Under the pieces are notes generated by a model. That model was given only the letters and a program-made list of their open reading frames with translations. It made no database searches and was not told where the DNA came from. Made by a program: the position numbers and the translations under genes. Positions 53,308-62,430 of a stretch of 64,000 nucleotides of DNA are shown here, piece after piece. This DNA comes from Saprospirales bacterium. GTDB taxonomy: Bacteria > Bacteroidota > Bacteroidia > Chitinophagales > Saprospiraceae. Where the stretch lies: the NCBI GenBank assembly GCA_007695145.1, contig REEI01000058.1, positions 1-64,000 on the forward strand, given 5' to 3'. Every line of letters starts with the position of its first letter. Positions within the stretch are counted from its first letter, which is position 1.

Positions 53308-53877
53308 ATGATATCCCGTAAATTTACTCTACTGCTTTTAGCGTTCCTCCCCCTGTTCTTTTGGTCTTGTTCAAGCGATGATGATGGCTCAGGATCAGGG
53401 CCAAATTTTATTGAGTTCAAGCTCAATGACCGGCAAGTGAGAATAAACGATTACGGTACCGGCCAGGGGGTAATATCGGCTACACTTTTAAACCTTCAGG
53501 ATATAAGTGCCTATACTCTTGTATCATCCTATACACGTGTCTGGGGAAATGAAAATATCGGTGTGCATTTTAGTATATCCTCCAAAGAACCATTAGGAAT
53601 TAGAACTTACCCAGTGGATGGAAGCACCGTTGAGGGGTTGTTAAACTATCCCACCTACAGTTTTGTGGAAGTGGGAAAAAACACCATGGCCGCAAGGTCT
53701 GAATACACCACCGGCACCATTGAACTGACCAGTTTTGAAGCAGTCATTGGCGGAGTAGTTGAAGGCACCTTCCATTTTGACAACATAGTTGAGGTCAGCG
53801 AAACCTTCGATGTAATTTCTTCTAACCACACTATTTCAGAAGGTAGATTCAGACTTACTATAGATAGGATCGAATAA
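53308..53877 (+). CDS. Hypothetical lipoprotein
   Basis: 189 aa; MISRKFTLLLLAFLPLFFWSCSSDDDGSGSG lipobox with acidic export-type signal. Confidence 0.75.
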   Translation: MISRKFTLLLLAFLPLFFWSCSSDDDGSGSGPNFIEFKLNDRQVRINDYGTGQGVISATLLNLQDISAYTLVSSYTRVWGNENIGVHFSISSKEPLGIRTYPVDGSTVEGLLNYPTYSFVEVGKNTMAARSEYTTGTIELTSFEAVIGGVVEGTFHFDNIVEVSETFDVISSNHTISEGRFRLTIDRIE

Positions 53878-53889
53878 GAAAAAAATTAT

Positions 53890-54216
53890 ATTGTTTTAGG
53901 CAAATAAGTATGATGAAAACACCTCATGAATACTTTACTATTTCTTCGACTCAAGTAAAAATAACAATCCCGGCACTAATGGACAATCTTGATTTACGAA
54001 CAAGGAACACCGATTTATGATTTCAGATTTAATACCATTCAAACTTTCCTGCAAATCATAGCTAATCATACATTTATTACAATGGGCGTTAATCGGTGTT
54101 CGTTAATCAACCACTGTCCTATTTCACCTTTACTCATTAAGACTGGCCCTCTTTCACTTGTCTGGATTGAAGACAACCAAGACTATTTGATATATATTCC
54201 TAAATAGCCTAATTCA
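53890..54216 (+). repeat. Dispersed intergenic repeat, copy 2
   Basis: ~327 bp, same orientation as 48778-49122; shared blocks such as AAAACACCTCATGAATACTTTA, GGACAATCTTGATTTACGAACAAGGAACACCGATT and CGGTGTTCGTTAATCAA. Confidence 0.9.
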
Positions 54217-54298
54217 AAATTTTTATTGGCCTTCTTAACCACTTTTCAAGTGCAAATGATGCGCAGCCAACAATTGTGGTTTTAAGAAATATCCTGAA

Positions 54299-55525
54299 TC
54301 AAATGCCAAATTCAACCTGAAATATGGCAATCCAGTGGTCGTTAGTGCCCGCTGACAAATGGTCCGGCACTCTCGAAAACCGATTGTAGCCGGTATTTAA
54401 TTGCACCTTTACCCTGTGCCTTTTAATATATTTTGTGATGCCCAGTAAATACTCGTCTCGGGTCGGTGTAAACTCACTCAATTGTCTTTCCGGCTGAACA
54501 GTAGCGAAGCGACTACTCAACTCCCAGTTTGAAGGAAAAACATAGCTGAGTTGAGCATTAAATCCCCACCCTGACAGCATAAATTCCGGAAAGTCAGAAT
54601 TTTCAGGTAAACCAGTGAAAACAGCATCGTCCACATCCTTTTGTATATACTCTCCAAGCAATGCCCATCCGTTGTACTTGATCATCATATCTACCATAAA
54701 GCTGGTTATATCTCGCTCCTCCATAATGGCAATTCCGGTCTGGCCATTGGCTCTGGTCGCTTTGTGGTTAAAAGATGAGGCGATCCCCAATGACATTTTA
54801 GGACTTGGCTCTCTGTAGAGGTCTCCCTCCAGAAAATCGCCATTGGAAGTGAACGCACCAAAGGGCAGAAACTCAACTCTTCCTGTATAAGCCAGGCCAT
54901 TATTGGTAGCGGGTGCATTCCGGCCATCTCCTGTTGTCACTGCAGCTTTCAAGATCAACTCGCTCCTCCCAAGATGAATGGTGTGGTACCCAAACAGACC
55001 AAAGTCGCGGTCAATAGTGAAATTGGCATTGGCAATAGATCTGTCTGCAAATTGAAGACTACCTGATGAAATAACCCGCTGACGATTGCCTGGTAACTTC
55101 CCCTGGCCAAATCCAATGTAGGTATCAGAGTCAAAAAAATAATAAACCATTGCATCCCTAACTACCTGAGGAATAACTCCTCTATCGAGATCCTGGTCTG
55201 ATCTGGAAAAGGAAAGCTGAATATAATACTGAAATCGGCTGTCCACAAGATACCCATCAAACCTCAGTCGAAGCCTTCGCACCCGGGCTTCAAACCGATC
55301 GGGGCTGAGATCCGAATCTGAAACTGAAAAGTAGGCCAGTCGGTTCTGCATCCGAAACCTCAAATTCAATAAGAAGTCTTCTTGTTTCTTGATGGTTATG
55401 GCATCGCCCACCTCTATCAAGGCCCTCTCGTCCAATTCTGTTTGAGAAAATATTATAAGTGGCAGCAACACTAATCCCGTCACCAGGGAAGCGCAAAGAG
55501 CAATAAAAGGCGAAATTGACTTCAT
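54299..55525 (-). CDS. Phosphate-selective porin O/P family protein
   Basis: 408 aa; signal peptide, RRLRLRFDGYLVDSRFQYYIQLSFSRSDQDL...VVRDAMVYYFFDSDTYIGFGQGKLPGNRQRVISSGSLQFADRSIAN. Confidence 0.85.
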   Translation of the reverse strand: MKSISPFIALCASLVTGLVLLPLIIFSQTELDERALIEVGDAITIKKQEDFLLNLRFRMQNRLAYFSVSDSDLSPDRFEARVRRLRLRFDGYLVDSRFQYYIQLSFSRSDQDLDRGVIPQVVRDAMVYYFFDSDTYIGFGQGKLPGNRQRVISSGSLQFADRSIANANFTIDRDFGLFGYHTIHLGRSELILKAAVTTGDGRNAPATNNGLAYTGRVEFLPFGAFTSNGDFLEGDLYREPSPKMSLGIASSFNHKATRANGQTGIAIMEERDITSFMVDMMIKYNGWALLGEYIQKDVDDAVFTGLPENSDFPEFMLSGWGFNAQLSYVFPSNWELSSRFATVQPERQLSEFTPTRDEYLLGITKYIKRHRVKVQLNTGYNRFSRVPDHLSAGTNDHWIAIFQVEFGI

Positions 55526-55543
55526 ATTTGAGAGCTAAAATCT

Positions 55544-57145
55544 TTAATTGCCGGGAGCTGCAGAAAGAATCTGACTGGAGGCTACACTTTCAAATTTTGC
55601 AAAATTCTCTCTGAAAAATCCAGCAAGCTGAACCGCCTTTTCGCGATAGGCCGCTCTATCATCCCAGGTGTTTTCCGGATTGAGCAATTCACTGGGCACA
55701 TCAGGGCAATTCACAGGCATACTCAATCCAAAAATATCGTGAGTACGATAATCCACCTCATTCAGTCTGCCGTCCATTGCAGCGTTGACCATTGCTCTTG
55801 TATATCTTATGCTAATTCTTCTTCCGGTACCATATGGCCCACCAGACCAGCCAGTGTTGACCAGCCAAACATTAGCCTGGTGCTTTCTCATGCGCTCGCC
55901 CAGCATCTCTGCATACTGGGTTGGATGAAGAGGAAGAAAAGGGGCGCCAAAACAAGCTGAAAATGCGACCTGCGGCTCTACTACTCCTTCCTCCGTTCCG
56001 GCCACTTTTGCAGTGTAGCCTGAAATAAAGTGGTACATGGCCTGCTCAGGACTGAGTTTGGAGATGGGTGGTAATACACCAAAAGCATCGCAAGTGAGAA
56101 AAAAGATATTCTTTGGATGGCCACCCTTTGATCCACCCACTGCATTTGCAATATGGTAAATGGGGTAAGAGACCCTTGTGTTCTGCGTAATGCTGTCATC
56201 TGAGAAATCAGGCTCGCGCGTTCCCTCAAAGAATCCAATATTCTCCATTATTGCCCGATGCTTGATAGCATTGTAAATATCCGGCTCGCTATCCTTTGAA
56301 AGGTGTATGCACTTCGCATAACAGCCGCCCTCAAAATTAAAAATTCCCTCATCTGACCACCCGTGTTCATCGTCTCCAATTAACTGACGGCCCGGATCGG
56401 CTGACAAGGTGGTCTTTCCGGTACCGGATAGTCCAAAAAAGACCGCTGTATCACCTTTCTTTCCAAGATTGGCAGAACAATGCATGCTGAGTACATTGTG
56501 TTCCATGGGAAGAATGAAGTTAAGGATGGAAAACATACCCTTTTTTATCTCACCGGTATAGGCAGTCCCTCCAATAATTACTGTCTTTTCTGAAAAACTA
56601 ATAATGGCAAAGTTCTCTCTGCGGGTTCCGTCTTCTTCCGGTTTGGCGAAAAATCCTGGCGCACAAATAATTTGCCACTCAGGTTGAAATTGCGCCAATT
56701 CCTCCTTAGATGGCCTCAAAAACATATTGAAGCCAAATTGATTACTCCAGGGGTATTCAGTAATCAGTCTGAGATTCTTTCGGTACTTTTTATGGGCGCA
56801 AACGGCAGCATCTCTCACAAAAACATCCTTGTCCTCAAAGTATTTCAACAATTTCTCCTTTAGGCTATGAAACTTTTCAACTTCAAAGGCGACATTGATT
56901 TTATTCCAATCCACCGTTTGAGCAGTCAGCTCATCCTTTACGATAAATCGATCAGATGGAGAGCGACCTGTAAACTTCCCAGTATTGACACATACAGCAC
57001 CGGACATTGCCAATACACCCATGCCTCTTTTTATAGTTTCCTCTACCAACTCCTCGGGAGTTAAATTCCAATAGGCGTTCCCGAATTTTCTGATACCATG
57101 GACGGCCAGAGATGCATTGGGGTTTTTGATTCCAAATTCCTGCAT
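55544..57145 (-). CDS. pckA: Phosphoenolpyruvate carboxykinase (ATP)
   Basis: 533 aa; FTGRSPSDRFIVKD, FFGLSGTGKTTLSADPGRQLIGDDEHGWSDEGIFNFEGGCYAK. Confidence 0.98.
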   Translation of the reverse strand: MQEFGIKNPNASLAVHGIRKFGNAYWNLTPEELVEETIKRGMGVLAMSGAVCVNTGKFTGRSPSDRFIVKDELTAQTVDWNKINVAFEVEKFHSLKEKLLKYFEDKDVFVRDAAVCAHKKYRKNLRLITEYPWSNQFGFNMFLRPSKEELAQFQPEWQIICAPGFFAKPEEDGTRRENFAIISFSEKTVIIGGTAYTGEIKKGMFSILNFILPMEHNVLSMHCSANLGKKGDTAVFFGLSGTGKTTLSADPGRQLIGDDEHGWSDEGIFNFEGGCYAKCIHLSKDSEPDIYNAIKHRAIMENIGFFEGTREPDFSDDSITQNTRVSYPIYHIANAVGGSKGGHPKNIFFLTCDAFGVLPPISKLSPEQAMYHFISGYTAKVAGTEEGVVEPQVAFSACFGAPFLPLHPTQYAEMLGERMRKHQANVWLVNTGWSGGPYGTGRRISIRYTRAMVNAAMDGRLNEVDYRTHDIFGLSMPVNCPDVPSELLNPENTWDDRAAYREKAVQLAGFFRENFAKFESVASSQILSAAPGN

Positions 57146-57388
57146 TACAATTTTTTTGCGGTTAATATTTTCAACAATCCAAACCTCTTTTGATTAGGAA
57201 TGTCGGTGAACGGATGCAAAGATAAAAAACCATATATGAACTCCCCGTACACCACCCCAGGTCAAACTGATTTTTGAGATGCTTTAACAGGAAAAGTGTG
57301 GAATTAACACTGCCTTATCATCGTCCAGGATTCAGGTGTAGAGTATGCGTCCCATTAAGTCTCTACTTCAAAAGAGTTTACCTGAGCG

Positions 57389-58567
57389 TCAGGAAGAAGC
57401 GGAAGGCAATTCAATTGTGAATGTTGTTCCCTCATCGGGTTTGGAGGATTTTACATAAATTTTTCCCTTGTGGTAATCTTCGATTATTCGCCTTGCAAGT
57501 GATAGACCCAGCCCCCAACCACGCTTCTTGGTTGAGTACCCCGGCTTAAATATCTCCTTGAATTTTCCCGAAGGAATGCCCTTGCCCGAATCTGAAATAT
57601 CAATATATACTGTTCTTGGGGAGGAGTGGACGGCAGTCATTATCAATCCCTTGTCACCCATAGCATCTAAACTATTGCGAATCAGGTTCTCAATGACCCA
57701 TTCAAAAAGATGCCGGTTTACTCTTACAAGATCAGTCGATTCGTCATGCTCCAGTCTGAATTGAACCTGTCTTGGAGCACGTCTCTTCATATAGTCCATA
57801 ATCGGAGGCAGTATTTCAGAAATGGCCATAACATTCAGCTCCGGGCTGCTCCCCACCTTGGAGAAACGGTCTGCAATCAACTCCAATCGATTAATGTCCT
57901 TGCGAAGTTCATCGAGAATATCTTTTTTCTCCTGATCATCTTCATCAGTGATGGAGTCCATAACCTCTACCCATCCAACGATAGCATTAATTGGGGTCCC
58001 CAATTGATGAGCGGTCTCTTTTGCCATACCGGCCCACACCCTGTTTTGCTCAGCTTTACGCGCTGCGCTAAACCCTAGAAAACCAAGCAATACAAAGGCT
58101 CCTACCAGTACAATCTGTATAATGGGAAAGTAGGTCAAAAGCTGCAGCACCATTGAATGTTTGTAATAAATATACTGCTGTGGATTCTGAGGAGTACTTA
58201 TGACAAAGGGTTCATTTCCATCGGCCCGAATTCGCTCAAGTTGGTGCTGAAGATACTCCATGTCCTGATCTCTGGTGAGCCCGAAATTAAGGCCAAACAA
58301 GATGTTGTCCTGCTCATCCACCAGTATGAGGGGTATAGATCTGTTCTTTTCAATCACATACGATTGAAAAGTGAGATCCGCATCTAAGTTCTCAGAATCG
58401 AGATTGATAGCCTCATAGGCTTTGGAAATGAGATCGATCTTATCTCTCTCTCCCTCTGCAAGTTGGGATGCCAGATAGCTGGTATAAACCAGAGAGATGA
58501 GCAGTATCACCACACCACTCAAACCCAGCCACCACTTATAATTAAGATATATTTTTCCCAGTTTCAT
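57389..58567 (-). CDS. Sensor histidine kinase
   Basis: 392 aa; two TMs, AKETAHQLGTPINAIVGWVEVM (H-box), NLIRNSLDAMG, GKGIPSGKFKEIFKPGYSTKKRGWGLGLSLARRIIEDYHKG. Confidence 0.93.
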   Translation of the reverse strand: MKLGKIYLNYKWWLGLSGVVILLISLVYTSYLASQLAEGERDKIDLISKAYEAINLDSENLDADLTFQSYVIEKNRSIPLILVDEQDNILFGLNFGLTRDQDMEYLQHQLERIRADGNEPFVISTPQNPQQYIYYKHSMVLQLLTYFPIIQIVLVGAFVLLGFLGFSAARKAEQNRVWAGMAKETAHQLGTPINAIVGWVEVMDSITDEDDQEKKDILDELRKDINRLELIADRFSKVGSSPELNVMAISEILPPIMDYMKRRAPRQVQFRLEHDESTDLVRVNRHLFEWVIENLIRNSLDAMGDKGLIMTAVHSSPRTVYIDISDSGKGIPSGKFKEIFKPGYSTKKRGWGLGLSLARRIIEDYHKGKIYVKSSKPDEGTTFTIELPSASS

Positions 58568-58786
58568 TAACTGAACGAACCGTTACCAAAGGCAAAATAA
58601 CTAATAAATGACCAAAACAACCTCATCTATGTTTATATAACTTTATTCACCTTCGCTCAATTTTGTCGAACTATTTCAGTTATTGAGTTATTTTTCGCTC
58701 TAAAAGGCGCATAATTAACAACCCATTTATGAATAAGCCTGTTGAAAAAGGGCAAGTGTAAAGACCATTATATTTTAAAGCCAACA

Positions 58787-59821
58787 ATGAAAGACATCAG
58801 AGAATTAGATAAGGAGAAGTTATTGGAAATCATGAAATCCATGGGTGAGCCCTCTTATAGGGTGGATCAAATTTGGACATGGATGTGGAGGGATGGAGTC
58901 AATGATTTTGAAGAAATGACCAATTTGCCAAAAGCACTTCGACAAAAGTTGAGTGAAGCATTTACACTGCACAAGGCGGAGGTTGCAGATGTGCAGAAAA
59001 GCAGTGATGGCACTATAAAAAGTGCCTTTAAGCTCTGGGATGGCTCGAGAATAGAGGCGGTATTGATACCTGTACCTGAAGACAGGCGATTCACTCTTTG
59101 TGTAAGCTGTCAGGTCGGTTGCAGTTTGAGTTGTTCATTTTGCGCCACAGGCAAGATGAAACGGGTGCGCAACCTCAACGCAGGTGAAATACTAGATCAG
59201 TTCTTTGAGGTGAATCGCCAATCAATAGAAACCTTTGGACATCCACTCACAAACATTGTATACATGGGCATGGGAGAACCTCTGCTGACCTATCGCGAAG
59301 TGATGAGGAGCATTTCCTTTCTCACTCAACCCGAAGGAATAAATATGTCCCCTCGCAGAATTACAGTGAGTACCGCCGGCATTTCAAAAATGATCAAAAA
59401 ATTGGCGGATGACAAGGTGAGATTCAACCTGGCGCTGAGCCTTCATGCTGCCAATGATTTGAAAAGAAATAAAATCATGGCGATCAATGAACAAAACGAC
59501 CTCTCCTCCCTGATGGAGGCACTGGAGTATTTCTATCAAAAAACAGGCAACCGCATTAGCTATGAATACATAGCTTTCAACAATTTCAACGATTCAGATG
59601 AAGATGCGATGGAACTAGCATCCTTGTGTAAAAAATTTCCCGTTAGGGTAAATATTATTGAGTACAATCCAGTGGAAGGCCTGGATTTTGTCAAAACAAA
59701 TGAAGATCAACTGGATCGCTTTGCAAGAATTTTAGTTCAAAACAATGTGAGAGTCACTGTGAGAAGAAGCAGGGGAAAAGATATCGACGCTGCATGTGGG
59801 CAACTGGCCAATAAGGATTGA
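58787..59821 (+). CDS. rlmN: Dual-specificity 23S rRNA/tRNA adenine-C2 methyltransferase RlmN
   Basis: CVSCQVGCSLSCSFCATGKMKRVRNL (radical SAM CxxxCxxC), MGMGEPLLTYREVMRSI; ATG 58787 (MKDIRELDKEK) preferred over 58742. Confidence 0.95.
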   Translation: MKDIRELDKEKLLEIMKSMGEPSYRVDQIWTWMWRDGVNDFEEMTNLPKALRQKLSEAFTLHKAEVADVQKSSDGTIKSAFKLWDGSRIEAVLIPVPEDRRFTLCVSCQVGCSLSCSFCATGKMKRVRNLNAGEILDQFFEVNRQSIETFGHPLTNIVYMGMGEPLLTYREVMRSISFLTQPEGINMSPRRITVSTAGISKMIKKLADDKVRFNLALSLHAANDLKRNKIMAINEQNDLSSLMEALEYFYQKTGNRISYEYIAFNNFNDSDEDAMELASLCKKFPVRVNIIEYNPVEGLDFVKTNEDQLDRFARILVQNNVRVTVRRSRGKDIDAACGQLANKD

Positions 59822-59874
59822 AATGAAAGTTAAATTCTTATGCTGTAAAAAGAAGTAGCCATTCAATTAAGACA

Positions 59875-60792
59875 TTACTCCATATCAAAGTGAACCAACT
59901 TTACAAATTCATTGATTCTGGACTTGATATCGCTGTCTGAGAGCGATTTGAGGCGATTGATGCTGAATTCTTCCACGCAAAATGAGGCCATGGCGGAGCC
60001 GTATATAATGGCTCGCTTGAGGTTTTCAAAGGTCAACTCTCCCTTTCCCGCCAGATAGCCCATCATGCCACCAGCAAAAGTGTCCCCGGCGCCTGTCGGG
60101 TCATTGACCTCATATAAAGGTAAGGCAGGAGCAAAAAATACATTGTCCTTGTCAAATAACAGGGCACCGTGTTCTCCTTTTTTAATGATGAGGTAGCGCG
60201 GACCCATTTTGAGTATTTCTCTAGCTGCCTTGGCAAGTGAGAATTCACCTGAAAGTTGCCTCGCCTCTTCATCATTTATGGTAAGAATGTCTACCTTCGA
60301 AATGACCACCTTCAATTCATCCATAGCAGTATCCATCCAGAAATTCATCGTGTCCATTGCTATAATTCCGGGTCGCTTCTCCATTTGATCCAAAACCATA
60401 TTTTGAATAGACGGTGTGAGATTTCCCAGCATGAGGAAGTCGCTTTTCCTGTATTCAGGAGGCAACACGGGATTAAAATCTTGTAATACATTCAATTGGG
60501 TCTCTAGAGTGTCCCTTGAATTCATGTCGGTGTGATACCGACCCTTCCAAAAAAAAGACCTTCCTCCATTTACCAAATGTATTCCTGAGGTATCCACTCC
60601 TCTGGAGCGAAGCAGCTCCAACTCAGCATCCGGAAAGTCCTCTCCGATTATGGAAACAATGCGAATATCGCCGGTGAAATACGAGGCCGCCCATGCTATG
60701 TAGGTCGCAGCCCCCCCAACAACGCGCTCTGCAGTTCCTCTTGGAGTCTCAATAGTATCGATGGCAACAGTTCCTAAGGCGAGAAGTGACAT
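59875..60792 (-). CDS. PfkB family carbohydrate/nucleoside kinase
   Basis: 305 aa; VVGGAATYIAWAASYF, NDPTGAGDTFAGGMMGYLAGKG. Confidence 0.92.
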   Translation of the reverse strand: MSLLALGTVAIDTIETPRGTAERVVGGAATYIAWAASYFTGDIRIVSIIGEDFPDAELELLRSRGVDTSGIHLVNGGRSFFWKGRYHTDMNSRDTLETQLNVLQDFNPVLPPEYRKSDFLMLGNLTPSIQNMVLDQMEKRPGIIAMDTMNFWMDTAMDELKVVISKVDILTINDEEARQLSGEFSLAKAAREILKMGPRYLIIKKGEHGALLFDKDNVFFAPALPLYEVNDPTGAGDTFAGGMMGYLAGKGELTFENLKRAIIYGSAMASFCVEEFSINRLKSLSDSDIKSRINEFVKLVHFDME

Positions 60793-60813
60793 AAATTAAA
60801 AGGTGTATTTAAC

Positions 60814-60842
60814 GAAAAAAAGGGCAGGATTGCTCCTGCCCA
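60814..60842 (-). terminator. Intrinsic terminator downstream of OmpA-like gene
   Basis: Minus strand GGGCAGGA-GCAA-TCCTGCCC followed by T7. Confidence 0.9.
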
Positions 60843-60876
60843 TTAATATTTAATATAGTACCATGGACCAGAAAAA

Positions 60877-61641
60877 TTAGTCCTTGAAAATATTGTAAAC
60901 CTGACCCATGTTAGGGATTAGAATAAACTCAGTTCTTCTGTTTTCAGCTCTGGTCGCTGAAGATCGAGGATTCTCAGTTGCAAATGGCTGAAACTCAGCA
61001 GCACCGGCAGCAGTAAGCTGAGATGGATTTACACCCAACCTGATCAACTGTCGGATTACTCTGGTAGAACGAGCAACACTCAAGTCCCAATTGTCTCGGA
61101 AAACTTCCGTTGAGATAGGAACATCATCGGTGTGACCTTCTACAATAAGGTGCATATCGGGATTGTTTTTCAACAAATCAGCCATAGCTTCCACCACATT
61201 CATATCTCTTCTGCTCAAAGCAGTTGAAGCTGAACGATAGCGGATAGCATCTTCAACTACAAGATAGAATTTGCCATTGCGCTCATGCACTTCCATTCCG
61301 CTCTTTTCAAAGACTACAAAAGCTTTGGCTAACTCCTCAGTCAACTGATTCAGTCTGGCTTCATTAGCGGCTTTTGCTTCTTTTGCTTCGCGAGCTTCTC
61401 TGTTAGCCCTTTCGTAATCAGAAGCAAGACGATCTCTCTCCTGCTGCAGATTATCGGTGCGATCTTTCATACTCGCCATTTCATCCTGCAAATTGGCAAT
61501 GCGGTCATTAGCTGATTGAAGTTGCGCTTGAATAGCATCCTTCTCATTCATTAATTCATTGAATTTTTTATTGGACACACAAGAAGACATTACCAAAACG
61601 GTAACCAAACCCAACAAAAGTGACAGTCTTTGAAATTTCAT
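60877..61641 (-). CDS. OmpA family lipoprotein with coiled-coil
   Basis: 254 aa; lipobox VMSSCVSNKKF, coiled coil, NPDMHLIVEGHTDDVPI...NWDLSVARSTRVIRQLIRLGVNPSQLTAAGAAEFQP. Confidence 0.93.
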   Translation of the reverse strand: MKFQRLSLLLGLVTVLVMSSCVSNKKFNELMNEKDAIQAQLQSANDRIANLQDEMASMKDRTDNLQQERDRLASDYERANREAREAKEAKAANEARLNQLTEELAKAFVVFEKSGMEVHERNGKFYLVVEDAIRYRSASTALSRRDMNVVEAMADLLKNNPDMHLIVEGHTDDVPISTEVFRDNWDLSVARSTRVIRQLIRLGVNPSQLTAAGAAEFQPFATENPRSSATRAENRRTEFILIPNMGQVYNIFKD

Positions 61642-61893
61642 ATTACAGTAATTTTATAAATTCGATTCTTAGATAAATTATAGTTTTTCAATCAGGCTGC
61701 AAATATATTGCTTTAATAATTATTGGCTAAAAAGTGTTTGATGCATTTTCATATAATTTTATTCGTAATATGGTACATCAAAACACATGCCAAAAAAATT
61801 TAATATCTATTCAGCACCTTCTTAGTCATAACGATATAGCTTTCGTATTGTTTTTTTTAAGTACCCATATATGTACGGTTTCTAAAAAAATCT

Positions 61894-61923
61894 TTTGCAT
61901 TGTCAACTTTTACAGTATATTTG
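61894..61923 (+). promoter_or_regulatory. Bacteroidota-type promoter (TTTG, 18 bp spacer, TATATTTG)
   Basis: TTTG 61894-61897, TATATTTG 61916-61923; no normal CDS downstream on this strand. Confidence 0.6.
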
Positions 61924-61929
61924 CAACGC

Positions 61930-62117
61930 CGTTGCATCTAAAGGAAGGGATATCTATCACTCCCAATCGCATTAACATGGGCAAAATACAGGGTATAGGT
62001 TTTGTATAATCAACTTATGATCGAAGATATGAAGTACAAATTACCCGAGTAATTTCCACATTTTTCCATTTCTTAGGGTAATAATTTTAGGGGGGCAAAA
62101 GTAGCTCCCCTTTTTTG
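61930..62117 (+). ncRNA. Candidate orphan small transcript (~190 nt) bounded by promoter and terminator
   Basis: Promoter 61894-61923; terminator AGGGG...CCCCT+T-run at ~62090-62117; only tiny ORFs inside. Confidence 0.4.
62090..62117 (+). terminator. Intrinsic terminator of orphan transcript
   Basis: AGGGGGGCAAAAGTAGCTCCCCTTTTTTG. Confidence 0.65.
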
Positions 62118-62430
62118 TTTGGTCAACCAAAAAAGAATGGTCAATGATTTGACTGAGCAGGATTGATATAAAATGACTGATGCAAGGAATTAGACAAGCT
62201 CTGGAGTCATGTATTTGCTTCCAACTTCAGGCTTGTGAGCCTACACTCTGAAAATAATACTAATTTCCAAACGGACCTTCCGCCGTGCCGGACCTTTAAA
62301 ACCACAAAGGACTAAGGGGTTTCGACTTTTAAGGAGGAAATAGTTTGTTAGTCTCAATATTGATTGTTGCAAAGAAAAGGTTTTGGGTGCATAAACAAAG
62401 TGAAGGCTCAATAATCATTTTTAGCAAGTC

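Noticed and set aside
53989-54207. 72-aa ORF inside repeat copy 2
   Set aside because: Not preserved as an ORF in copy 1, so the repeat is not supported as coding in this frame.
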